Assembly: GCA_938036435.1 (NCBI GenBank)
Contig: CALHPU010000014.1
Coordinates: 1-45,241 of the forward strand
DNA: 45,241 bases
Source: an uncultured Pirellulaceae bacterium
GTDB taxonomy: Bacteria > Planctomycetota > Planctomycetia > Pirellulales > Pirellulaceae
Reading direction: 5' to 3'
A program made the translations under genes and the position numbers. A model generated the notes under the pieces. That model did not search any database. It had not been told where the DNA came from and worked only from the letters and a program-made list of their open reading frames with translations. The number at the start of each line of letters is the position of its first letter. The first letter of the stretch is position 1. Shown here one piece after another: positions 16,957 through 24,505 of this stretch.

Positions 16957-18216
16957 TTAATAGCTGTAGATCAGACGCCATGTGAGGATATGCAAAAGTG
17001 TCGCGCAAAGGACCAAAGCAGGGCCCGTCGGCTGTCGCCAAGAGCCGCCGTCGTGAGAATCATCGCAGTTGGTGGAGTTTTCGGCCCGCATCTGAAGGCC
17101 GACACCTGATCCAACGCCTGAGCCTTGGTCGGTTGGGCAAGAGTTACCGGCGTTTGGATCTGCTTGGTTTGGATCTGCTTGGTTTGGATCTGCTTGGTTT
17201 GGATCTGCTTGGTTTGGATCTGCTTGGTTTGGATTTGAATGAGTTCGACTAACAGCAGATAGGAGCAGCCAAATCGATAGGGTGACCAATATGGACTGCC
17301 ATCCCAGAGCAAATCCGACTAGCGAAAAACTTGCGATCAATTGCTGTCTCGCGACAGGGGGCTGGGAGGTTCCTGCCAAACCGGAAACGAAACTCGCCGA
17401 GACGCCTGCAGCAACTCCGGTGGCTGCCCCTAGCGCCATGGTCAGCAAGCTGTCGGTATTGAAGGGAACAAGCGTTTCGTTAGCAGGTAGCGTCGGCAAT
17501 GCTTGCCAAGAAACTTGCAATACAACGGGGCAGAAAAATGCAATGCCGGCCAGAATCAGGCCAGAGATTGCGATGTACGACAGAGGGATGCGGAATGATT
17601 CGCCAGCAATCATTGCGATCGTAAACAGAATAGACACAAGGGCTGCGTGAAAGGCAAACGTTTGGATCAGTTGTGCATTGGGGGAGAAAAGTACGTGTGC
17701 GATACCTGTGTAGTGAAGATCAGGCGCTGTAGGCAAGTTGAAACCCGCGAATACTATCTCAGCAAAGAACAAAACCAAGAAGAGGATTCCCAGAAGAACT
17801 TCGACCCATAGATAGCGTTGGGAGATGGGTGACTGACAGTGGCGGCATTGGCCCTCGTTCTTCAACCAACCCCAGATCGGAATGTTGTCTCTCATACTCA
17901 GTTTATGATCGCATCCTGGACAGTGGCTTGAGCCAAGAATGCTTCGTCCACGCGGAACTCGCCAGGCGACAACGTTTAGAAAACTGGCGATACAGCTTCC
18001 AAAAAACATAACGTAGGCATAAATGAACGCGTGCATGAGAACGCTGTTGCACTGCTCAAGCAGCGCGAGCGTATCGCTCAGTCTTGGAGAGTGGTATCCG
18101 GTTTTGGCCAGCAATAAGCTGACTTGGGGCATGATCACGAACATGACCAGTACCAGAAACACCATCACCCAGACGAATGCTTGAAGAATTCGGAATGCGA
18201 CACGACTGGTGGGCAC
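16957..18216 (-). CDS. Prepilin-peptidase-like membrane protein, probably lacking peptidase activity
   Basis: This 419-residue membrane protein has a clear A24 N-terminal domain: GSCIASFLNVVAWRVPRG (73-90), then two zinc-type pairs, Cys99/Cys102 and Cys124/Cys127. This is the region associated with N-methylation in PilD. The following helices should carry two catalytic aspartates. At the first site the sequence is IAGESFRIP, and at the expected GxGD site it is ALGAATGVAAG, with no aspartate at either. Near residues 330-353 a run of five NPNQAD-type repeats, encoded by exact 15-bp copies, forms a disordered linker. It may be a degenerate or repurposed enzyme. No pilin genes are nearby. Confidence 0.75.
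   Translation of the reverse strand: MPTSRVAFRILQAFVWVMVFLVLVMFVIMPQVSLLLAKTGYHSPRLSDTLALLEQCNSVLMHAFIYAYVMFFGSCIASFLNVVAWRVPRGRSILGSSHCPGCDHKLSMRDNIPIWGWLKNEGQCRHCQSPISQRYLWVEVLLGILFLVLFFAEIVFAGFNLPTAPDLHYTGIAHVLFSPNAQLIQTFAFHAALVSILFTIAMIAGESFRIPLSYIAISGLILAGIAFFCPVVLQVSWQALPTLPANETLVPFNTDSLLTMALGAATGVAAGVSASFVSGLAGTSQPPVARQQLIASFSLVGFALGWQSILVTLSIWLLLSAVSRTHSNPNQADPNQADPNQADPNQADPNQADPNAGNSCPTDQGSGVGSGVGLQMRAENSTNCDDSHDGGSWRQPTGPALVLCATLLHILTWRLIYSY
17156..17230. repeat. Five exact 15-bp tandem repeats inside a gene
   Basis: The unit GGATCTGCTTGGTTT is repeated five times without a change, followed by a partial GGATTT. It keeps the reading frame and encodes the repeated pentapeptide Asn-Gln-Ala-Asp-Pro in the prepilin-peptidase-like protein. 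Exact copies of this size can expand or contract by slippage in steps of five residues. Confidence 0.95.
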
Positions 18217-18385
18217 TGTGGGTGTTCTTTCGACGCAGAAGGTTTGTGTAGCCGAAGTCAGATGATGTTAGACGACTTTGAATGTGTTGCAAACAACGCT
18301 CCAATCTCTTGCGAGATCGGCTACCGAAAACTCTTCTAGAAACTGGCATTGTCGCTCAGATGCCTCCACTCTCCATCAAGCGGCG

Positions 18386-18631
18386 CTACTGTGAAACGTT
18401 CTTGTGAGAGCCATCGCAGTTGGGCGCGGATCCCGTTTGCTTACACTGGCAAAAGTGAGCCGTTTTGGTCTCTTCGGCGGTGAACACCATCGGCACAAAG
18501 TCAGTACCGGAGTGTGCGCCGTCACAGAAGGGTTGGTTGGCCGAAAGCCCGCATGTGCAATAAGCATACTTCTTTCCGGCTTCGAGTTCGACTTGCTTAG
18601 GGCACGTGGCGGCCACTTTAGGTTTGTCCAT
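18386..18631 (-). CDS. CDGSH iron-sulfur domain protein
   Basis: This 81-residue protein has two CDGSH-type 2Fe-2S binding motifs. The first, CTCGLSANQPFCDGAH, is at about 34-49. The second, CQCKQTGSAPNCDGSH, is at about 61-76. Each has the three-Cys, one-His ligand set that defines the family. Tandem motifs match the bacterial MitoNEET-related class, soluble proteins proposed to act in redox or cluster transfer. The frame extends 30 codons upstream to another ATG, but the protein family normally begins near MDKPKVAATCPK, so that start is used. There is no obvious partner among its neighbours. Confidence 0.9.
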   Translation of the reverse strand: MDKPKVAATCPKQVELEAGKKYAYCTCGLSANQPFCDGAHSGTDFVPMVFTAEETKTAHFCQCKQTGSAPNCDGSHKNVSQ

Positions 18632-18906
18632 GGGGTGCTTTCTGAGTGTTTTGTGTGAGCGATTGAAAACAGACTCTATCTTAGATCGACGGTCTCGATT
18701 TGAAAATCGGGGCCAATTCAACGTTTACACAAGTTCCGAACAAGAAATGGGTGGCTTTCGTACAGTCTGGCCGGTCCAACCCCCTAATTGACTCACGTTG
18801 AAAATGGACTCACGTAGAAAAAAACGGCAATACTTCCTATATTCTCTAGCTCCCCTGTCGCACGTTTAGAGTGCCGCTTATTGGACCGTTCAGTTCTAAC
18901 GTCTTT

Positions 18907-20043
18907 ATGACCATTCTCGACCGATATTTGCTGTTCACATTTTTGCGAATCTTCGTCGTTTGCTTTCTGAGCTTCGCAGGTTTGTACATTGTGATTCACT
19001 TATTCAGCAATCTGGATGAGCTGGCCGCATTGAGTAAAGAGTCTAGTTGGCCTGAATTGATGTGGGCATTTTACTGGCCACGTATGGCTGAGTTATTTGA
19101 TAAAACGGCACCGATTATGGCACTGGTGGCCAGTGTTTTTTCCGTTCATCTGATGCAACGTAACAGGGAGCTGACCGCGATTGAGGCTGGCGGTATCACA
19201 AAGTTTCGTGCGTTGAGGTCAGTGTTGCTTGCTGGTGTGGTTGTGGTCGCTTTGACGGTCGCGAATCGAGAGTTGTTTTTACATACTTTCAAAGACAGGC
19301 TTGTTCGGACGCCGCAGAATTGGCATGACCGAGGCAAAGTCAAAATGTCGATCTACGAGCACAGCGAGACGGGGCTGAAGGTGCGCGGCAACGAGTTTCT
19401 CATTGGTGACAAGAAGATCACGAACTCTGAAGTACAGGTTCCCGCCTCGATCAGTCGCGATTTATTCTCGATCCGATCGCAGTGGGCCTTGATCGTTCCA
19501 GCAACCGAATACCGACCGGCAGGTCTATTTTTGCATGGCGTGAGCAAACCAGATCCCATCAAGGAAGTGGCATCGGTCGTCGTTGACGGACAGCCATTGA
19601 TTTGCACCCCACGGGATTTTCCATGGCTCAAAGAGGGCCAGTGTTTTATTGCGATCGTGATGGACCCGGACGAAATCGCCTACGGCAAAAAACTGGCTCA
19701 ATACCGCACGACGCCTGAGATGATTGCGGCGCTAAAAAAACCACGTTCATGGTTCGGCAACGGTGCCTCAGACGAGGTTGCCGTTCATGTGCGTATTCTT
19801 AAGCCGATTCTCGATCTCACGTTGTTGTTGATCGGACTGCCCATGATCGTCGGCGGCGAGCGAAACATTTTTGTTTCCGCCGGAATTGGGTTTTTGGTGG
19901 TTGGTGGCGTGTTCCTTGTTAACCTTGGCTGCCAAGTGCTAGGGGCGGCTCATCTGATTGAGCCCGCAGCGCTGGCGGCGTGGCTACCGTTGATCATATT
20001 TGTTCCCGTCGCGGTGCTGTCGATGCGGAAGTTGAAAAATTAG
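18907..20043 (+). CDS. LptF/LptG-family permease (YjgP/YjgQ)
   Basis: This inner-membrane protein of 378 residues has the YjgP/YjgQ layout: an N-terminal helical block, a periplasmic beta-jellyroll region of about 150 residues, and a C-terminal helical block. The segment RNRELTAIEAGGI after the second or third helix is the conserved coupling region that contacts the LptB ATPase. With LptB, these permeases extract LPS from the inner membrane for transport to the outer membrane. The start used (MTILDRYLL) is favoured over one 36 bases upstream because it begins directly at the first helix, as family members do. The sequence does not say whether it is LptF or LptG. The lipid A genes lie 1.5 kb downstream. 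Confidence 0.88.
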   Translation: MTILDRYLLFTFLRIFVVCFLSFAGLYIVIHLFSNLDELAALSKESSWPELMWAFYWPRMAELFDKTAPIMALVASVFSVHLMQRNRELTAIEAGGITKFRALRSVLLAGVVVVALTVANRELFLHTFKDRLVRTPQNWHDRGKVKMSIYEHSETGLKVRGNEFLIGDKKITNSEVQVPASISRDLFSIRSQWALIVPATEYRPAGLFLHGVSKPDPIKEVASVVVDGQPLICTPRDFPWLKEGQCFIAIVMDPDEIAYGKKLAQYRTTPEMIAALKKPRSWFGNGASDEVAVHVRILKPILDLTLLLIGLPMIVGGERNIFVSAGIGFLVVGGVFLVNLGCQVLGAAHLIEPAALAAWLPLIIFVPVAVLSMRKLKN

Positions 20044-20133
20044 TTTTAAGTTTACCGCTTAAAGGGAGCAAGTTTTGGATCGGAATCGCGTTGCACACTG
20101 TAAACTGATCACGGAAAGCGTTCTTCAAAACAT

Positions 20134-20500
20134 GAGTTGGTCAGACGATCGCTTGCGGATTTATCCGCCAGAGGAAAGTCCGGGCTTCGTAGAGCAGAGT
20201 GGTCGGTAACGCCGACCGATCGTGAGATCAGGGAAAGTGCAGCAGAAAGCAAACCGCCGAACGGATGGCCTCGCCATTGCGTGGTAAGGGTGAAATGGCG
20301 AGGTAAGAGCTCACCAGCATCTGGGGCGACTCAGGTGGCTTTGTAAACCCCACTCGAAGCAAGGCCAAACAGAGAGGAGTGGCGGCTCGTCACATTTGAC
20401 TCTCGGGTAGGCTGCTTGAGCCTGTCAGCAATGGCAGGCCTAGATAAATGATCGTCCCGTTCGCAAGATCGTGACAAAACCCGGCTTACGACCAACTCTT
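20134..20500 (+). ncRNA. rnpB: RNase P RNA (bacterial class A)
   Basis: The catalytic RNA of RNase P, which trims the 5' end of tRNA precursors. The P1 helix pairs GAGTTGGTC (20134-20142) with GACCAACTC (20490-20498). Conserved blocks are visible: GAGGAAAGTCCGGGC near 20170, GGTAAGAGCTCACCAG near 20302, and ACAAAACCCGGCTTAC near 20474-20489. The length of about 365 bases is normal. A T-run (20499-20504) directly after P1 serves as the likely terminator. It lies downstream of the LptF/G gene on the same strand. Confidence 0.96.
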
Positions 20501-20504
20501 TTTT
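20499..20504 (+). terminator. T-run ending the RNase P RNA
   Basis: Six T residues follow the closing strand of helix P1 of the RNase P RNA. This arrangement lets P1 act as the stem of an intrinsic terminator. Confidence 0.65.
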
Positions 20505-20531
20505 GTTATTTTGACTTCGAAGTGCAACCGC

Positions 20532-20560
20532 CCCGCTTGCTCGTCGCGCAGCAAACGGGA
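20532..20560. other. Hairpin between rnpB and the oxidoreductase gene
   Basis: CCCGCTTGCT and AGCAAACGGG form a 10-bp stem with one G-U pair around an 8-base loop. It lies in the short convergent gap. No U-tract follows on the minus strand, so its role as a terminator for the leftward gene is uncertain. Confidence 0.4.
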
Positions 20561-20594
20561 CGCTTACGCTACGTGTTGAGGCTATCAGAGCTTA

Positions 20595-21710
20595 TCAAGC
20601 TGCTTTGCGTGTCATCGTAGGGCGCGGAGACAGCGTTTCTGGAATCGCATCGCCGGCATCGTTCCACGGCAGTTTCGCCAAGGGCCCAGTGGTCGCTAGG
20701 TTGTTTCTCTCCCAGCGATGGGTGTTGAGTGAATCGAGTACTGATTTGGCAATCTTTACTGCTGCCGCACCTTGCTCAATGCTTACTTTGGGATCTCGGC
20801 CTTCCTTGATCGCCGCAATCCAATCTTGATGTTCGTCAAGGATCGCGTTGCTGCGTGGTACTTCTATCTCGCGCTTTTTCAAAATGTTCTCAAACAGTGA
20901 ATTACGCACAAATGCCTGTTGCTCAAGCGTCAAGTGAAAGAAATCGAGTTCCCGGTTGCGAATCCAAGAAGGAAGTTCAATTAGTGTAACCTTCGATTGC
21001 GTAAAATCGATCTGAGCGAATCCGTCGGTGCCGAAAATTTGCATCGATCGTTCTGGAGTGAAACTACAGCGCGAGGCAGTCAGGTTAGCGACCGCACCGC
21101 AATCGAATTGCAGACGCGCTTGGGCCATGTCCTCGTTTTGCCCAAACATTGACATACCAATAGCGCGAGTTTCCATCACACTTCCTGGCATCATCGAATT
21201 GACCAAGTCAATGTCGTGGATCATCAGGTCGTAAACTACTCCGATGTCGGTTGAACGGAATGTGTATCCGCTCATCCGGGACGCTTGGACAAACTTTGGC
21301 TGTCCGATTTTGGCAAGCGCTTCTTTAAACGTGGGGTTGAACTGCTCAACATGACCGACCTGCACCACCGCTTGGTTTCGGCGAGCAATGTGGGCCAAAT
21401 CTTCGGCATCAGAAATGCAATCGGTGACCGGTTTCTCGATCAATGTGTGAATGCCATTGCCAAGAAGTGTACTTGCCACCTGATGGTGAAAGCGGGTCGG
21501 TGTCGCAACGACGGCAGCATCAATTTGACCGATCAGGTCTTGAAAGTCGTTGACGGTGATAATACCAAACTGTTCTTCGATGGGCTTTAGCGCGAGTGGA
21601 TTCGGGTCCGCTACTGCCACCAATTGAACGTTTGGATTTTCCGCCAGCAGTCGAGTGTGAATGCGTCCCAGATTTCCAGCGCCGATGACGGCGACTCGCA
21701 ATTGACTCAC
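20595..21710 (-). CDS. Gfo/Idh/MocA oxidoreductase, possible UDP-GlcNAc 3-dehydrogenase
   Basis: This 371-residue NAD(P)-dependent oxidoreductase has an N-terminal Rossmann fold with GAGNLG (10-15) and the family's EKPV motif (92-95). Lys94 is the usual catalytic-site lysine. Its GTG start overlaps the lpxA stop codon by four bases (GTGA), so the two are translationally coupled. In Acidithiobacillus and Leptospira, GnnA of this family oxidises UDP-GlcNAc at C3, so that GnnB can add an amino group. The result is lipid A with amide-linked chains. The coupling with lpxA makes a GnnA role attractive. A gnnB-like aminotransferase is not seen beside it, so the specific assignment is inference. Confidence 0.8.
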   Translation of the reverse strand: MSQLRVAVIGAGNLGRIHTRLLAENPNVQLVAVADPNPLALKPIEEQFGIITVNDFQDLIGQIDAAVVATPTRFHHQVASTLLGNGIHTLIEKPVTDCISDAEDLAHIARRNQAVVQVGHVEQFNPTFKEALAKIGQPKFVQASRMSGYTFRSTDIGVVYDLMIHDIDLVNSMMPGSVMETRAIGMSMFGQNEDMAQARLQFDCGAVANLTASRCSFTPERSMQIFGTDGFAQIDFTQSKVTLIELPSWIRNRELDFFHLTLEQQAFVRNSLFENILKKREIEVPRSNAILDEHQDWIAAIKEGRDPKVSIEQGAAAVKIAKSVLDSLNTHRWERNNLATTGPLAKLPWNDAGDAIPETLSPRPTMTRKAA

Positions 21711-22570
21711 GCTGCTTTTCTCCTTTGCTCGCGTCCTCGTCCGTGCCTTCCGGCCTGAGAAACGGCAATTTTATCAATAAAGTGTTCGACTTCTGGAATG
21801 AGGTCACCTTTGGCTTGCATGAGGTCTCGCACGTTGTCCAGTCCAACGCACGCTCGGTACATCAGGCGGTAGGCTTCCTTGATTTTCGCAATTACTTCTG
21901 GGGCAAAGTTGTTGCGCTTTAGCGCAACGATGTTGATACAGCGTGGACGCGCTGGGTTGCCGTCGGCCAGCATGTAAGGAGCAACATCTTGCATCACGCG
22001 GCTCGCACCGCCGACAAATGTGTAAGAACCAATGGCTCCGTAGTGCAGAACAGCAACCGAGCCAGAGAGCGTCGCGTGGTGATCAACGTGGACATGACCG
22101 CCCAACAATGTTCCATGCCCAATAATGACGTGGTCGGCCACATTGCAATCATGGGCAATATGAACCGAACCCATCAAGTAGCAATCGCTTCCAAGGCGAG
22201 TGTAGCCGTCTTCTTTTTCCGATGCTCGATTGATGGTCACGCATTCTCGAATAACGTTACGATCGCCAATGACAACCTTGGTCTCGGTCCCCTTGTAGCT
22301 CAGGTCTTGCGGATGTCCTCCGAGCACGGTTCCGGGGGAGATGAGGTTGTCTTCGCCAATTGTAACGTCACCCAAAATCGTAACGTTGTTGTAAAGCTTT
22401 GTTCCACGTCCAATTTTTGCCAAAGGTCCGACAACACAGAATGGTCCGATCTCTACGTCGTCAGCGATCTCGGCTTTGCGATCGACCACAGCAAGTTTGG
22501 AAATTTTAGGAGACATTGGTTTCGATTGCCTTGGTTCTTCGGCGAAGTCTTCAAAGGAATATATAGTCAC
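21707..22570 (-). CDS. lpxA: UDP-N-acetylglucosamine O-acyltransferase
   Basis: This cytoplasmic enzyme (287 residues) performs the first step of lipid A synthesis by adding a hydroxyacyl chain to UDP-GlcNAc. The N-terminal two-thirds is a left-handed beta-helix of hexapeptide repeats (for example IGPFCV and IGEDNL). It holds NQDL-like GGHPQDLSYKG, the catalytic-His region HIAHDC, and GGHVHVD and VLHYG, matching the E. coli active-site histidines. A C-terminal helical part follows. The GTG start used lacks a good ribosome-binding site. An internal ATG 54 bases downstream (MSPKISKL) fits the usual family start and may be the real one. The lpxC gene ends 12 bases upstream, and the next gene overlaps by four bases. 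Confidence 0.93.
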   Translation of the reverse strand: MTIYSFEDFAEEPRQSKPMSPKISKLAVVDRKAEIADDVEIGPFCVVGPLAKIGRGTKLYNNVTILGDVTIGEDNLISPGTVLGGHPQDLSYKGTETKVVIGDRNVIRECVTINRASEKEDGYTRLGSDCYLMGSVHIAHDCNVADHVIIGHGTLLGGHVHVDHHATLSGSVAVLHYGAIGSYTFVGGASRVMQDVAPYMLADGNPARPRCINIVALKRNNFAPEVIAKIKEAYRLMYRACVGLDNVRDLMQAKGDLIPEVEHFIDKIAVSQAGRHGRGREQRRKAA

Positions 22571-22582
22571 GTATTGATTCGC

Positions 22583-23494
22583 TTATGCTGAAAGGCGTCT
22601 TTTGTTCGATTGTTGCTCTTCGGTCGCATCAGCTGATTGTCTGAGCAACTCAACGACCACTTGGGAGTTAAGTCGGTGACCCGTTTTGTATGCGGTGAAC
22701 TTTCCAACGATGTCAGTTCCGATTAGGGAAAAGTCTCCGATCATGTCCAACATTTTGTGACGAGCGCACTCATTGTCGTAACGAAGTTCATTCTCGATGG
22801 GGCCGTACTGATCGAAAACGAGCAAATCTTGATAGCCAACGCGGGCGCCAAGTCCATCGGCACGCAGTTGTTCGGCTTCGGTATCCAAGACGAAAGTCCG
22901 CGCTGGCGCGATTTGTTCGCAGTAATCTGCTGATGTCAGAATCATTTCCCAGTGTTGTTTGCCAATGGCAGCGTGGTCGGGATAATCGAGGAGATATTCG
23001 AGTTCGAAAGACTGATTCTCTGCTGGGGCGATTTCAATCCAAGCGTCCTTGTTCCCGATACGCTTGGTTTGCGTAACTCGCGTAATTTCTCGGGTCGCAT
23101 CGAGTTCGACTTTGCCCGCCGACTGCAACGCTAGAACAAAACCGATACTTGATCCGTCCAAACCAGGCATCTCGGCTTGGTTGACATGAATTTCGCAGTT
23201 GTCGATTTTCATTCCAGCCAATGCGGACAACACGTGCTCCACCATCTCGACCGCAAAATCGTTGCTGACCAATGTGGTTCTGCGTGGACCCGCAATGCGA
23301 TTGGCAATGTTGGCCTCGATGCGCGGATGCCCCGGGAGGTCGGTGCGAACGAAGACGATGCCGCTGTTGGCCACTGCGGGATGAAACTCAAGTTTCACGT
23401 TGAGGCCACTCCAGAAGCCGAAACCGGCCACCGAGGTGGATGATGCAATGGTCGTTTGAGAGCGAATGAACTGAACCAAAAGTAATGCCTGCAA
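22583..23494 (-). CDS. lpxC: UDP-3-O-acyl-N-acetylglucosamine deacetylase
   Basis: This 303-residue zinc enzyme catalyses the committed step of lipid A synthesis. Zinc ligands are visible as His87 (in VEHVLSALAG), His246 and Asp250 (in HKMLDMIGD). Glu86 and His273 (in GHRLNSQ) fit the catalytic pair. The protein ends soon after the second domain, so it is not the LpxC-FabZ fusion known from some phyla. The only start that includes the whole conserved N-terminus is TTG at 23494, and no strong ribosome-binding site is seen. It lies 69 bases after the Skp-like gene and 12 bases before lpxA in one cluster. Confidence 0.94.
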   Translation of the reverse strand: MQALLLVQFIRSQTTIASSTSVAGFGFWSGLNVKLEFHPAVANSGIVFVRTDLPGHPRIEANIANRIAGPRRTTLVSNDFAVEMVEHVLSALAGMKIDNCEIHVNQAEMPGLDGSSIGFVLALQSAGKVELDATREITRVTQTKRIGNKDAWIEIAPAENQSFELEYLLDYPDHAAIGKQHWEMILTSADYCEQIAPARTFVLDTEAEQLRADGLGARVGYQDLLVFDQYGPIENELRYDNECARHKMLDMIGDFSLIGTDIVGKFTAYKTGHRLNSQVVVELLRQSADATEEQQSNKRRLSA

Positions 23495-23563
23495 GGAAGT
23501 TATGCCGAAAAATGGAAGCTGCGTAAACCAGAAAGACCAGCAAGGCCGGCCCTTTCCAATTTC

Positions 23564-24202
23564 CTACCGGCGGTTGGTTTCACTGCCACGATCGGCAGCG
23601 TAAGTTCTGGCGATTTGACCAACGATCTCTTGTGTGATGTCTTTCTGGTTTGTGTGAAAGACGATACTGCTGTTAACCTTCTGCATGATGCTCGCAGGAA
23701 CAGCTGGATCGATTTCCTGACTGTTGTATCGCATCACCATGCGCACGCCCTGCTTTTGAGCGTATTCGGAAATCATGGCTTTGATTTCGTTGTAGGTGTC
23801 AAAGTGCAGTTGAGCTTCCATTTTCATTAAGTCACGCATTTTGTTGCGTTGCTCAACTTCTTTTGCGGCAGACTTCTGAGCCAACCGAGTCTCCTCAGCC
23901 TTGTACTCAGGAGAAGTCGGCTCGTATTCTTGGAGCCCTTGGGCCTCTCGCAGAAGGTCCTGCTTCATTTGCTGAGTCTGAGCCTTAAATTGCTCGGCCT
24001 CTTGGCGCAAGCCTTCAAGTTGCTGGCCAAATACAGGATGGCTCTTAAAGATCATCCCAATATCGACTAACGCGACATTAGTCTGAGCCTGAGCTGTCGT
24101 AGGAGCCCAAAGTGAGGAGACACACGCTAGAGCTAAAATAGCAGCGGTGGTCAAACTTTGGAAATTGAAAAGACAATGTGATAGTCGTAGCGTAACGTTC
24201 AC
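23564..24202 (-). CDS. OmpH/Skp-family periplasmic chaperone
   Basis: This secreted protein of about 212 residues has a signal peptide ending TTAQA-QTNVALVDIG. It is followed by a long charged helical region (about 65-140), the coiled-coil tentacles of Skp. The VALVDIGMIFKSHPVF start of the mature part is the conserved Skp core. In the periplasm, Skp trimers hold unfolded outer-membrane proteins. The start here is a GTG eight bases after AAGGAG; a GTG three codons upstream overlaps that site and is less likely. Placement directly before lpxC and lpxA mirrors the bamA-skp-lpxD-fabZ-lpxA arrangement of other Gram-negatives. Confidence 0.88.
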   Translation of the reverse strand: MNVTLRLSHCLFNFQSLTTAAILALACVSSLWAPTTAQAQTNVALVDIGMIFKSHPVFGQQLEGLRQEAEQFKAQTQQMKQDLLREAQGLQEYEPTSPEYKAEETRLAQKSAAKEVEQRNKMRDLMKMEAQLHFDTYNEIKAMISEYAQKQGVRMVMRYNSQEIDPAVPASIMQKVNSSIVFHTNQKDITQEIVGQIARTYAADRGSETNRR

Positions 24203-24505
24203 TTTCAGCACTCCTTGCCGTCGTGATAGTAATTCCTGAACAGATTTGGCAATCCCTTCGCCAAAAGCATCTGTAAAGGCCGTCTAAATTTTCTCTCATT
24301 GCCAATCGGCTCAGCCGACTGGCGTGGTCTCAGATCCAACCTAAATGTCTGATCAAATTTCCCTTGGGTTGATCAGATATTTTAGTCGGTTTGTCATTTT
24401 GCAGATCTTGTCAAAAGAAGTAAAGCCCGAAATTTGTGCTGGCACTTTCACTAACCGAATCTGCAAAACGATGCTCTGTATTTCAAAAAATGGTTTTCCG
24501 CATAT
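24203..24505. other. Intergenic region with two hairpins
   Basis: These 303 bases separate the Arg/Asp-rich protein gene from skp on the same strand. Two stems are visible: GCCAATCGGC with GCCGACTGGC (24300-24323), and TCTGATCAA with TTGATCAGA (24348-24377). Neither is followed by a U-tract on the minus strand, so whether they terminate the upstream gene is uncertain. The promoter of the lipid A cluster is probably here. Confidence 0.4.

Noticed and set aside
17156..17230. Tandem repeat considered as a regulatory iteron
   Set aside because: It lies inside a coding frame, keeps that frame, and no replication gene is near.
24348..24377. Hairpin considered as a terminator for the Arg/Asp-rich protein gene
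   Set aside because: On the minus strand no U-tract follows the stem, so it is only listed as a hairpin within the intergenic region.
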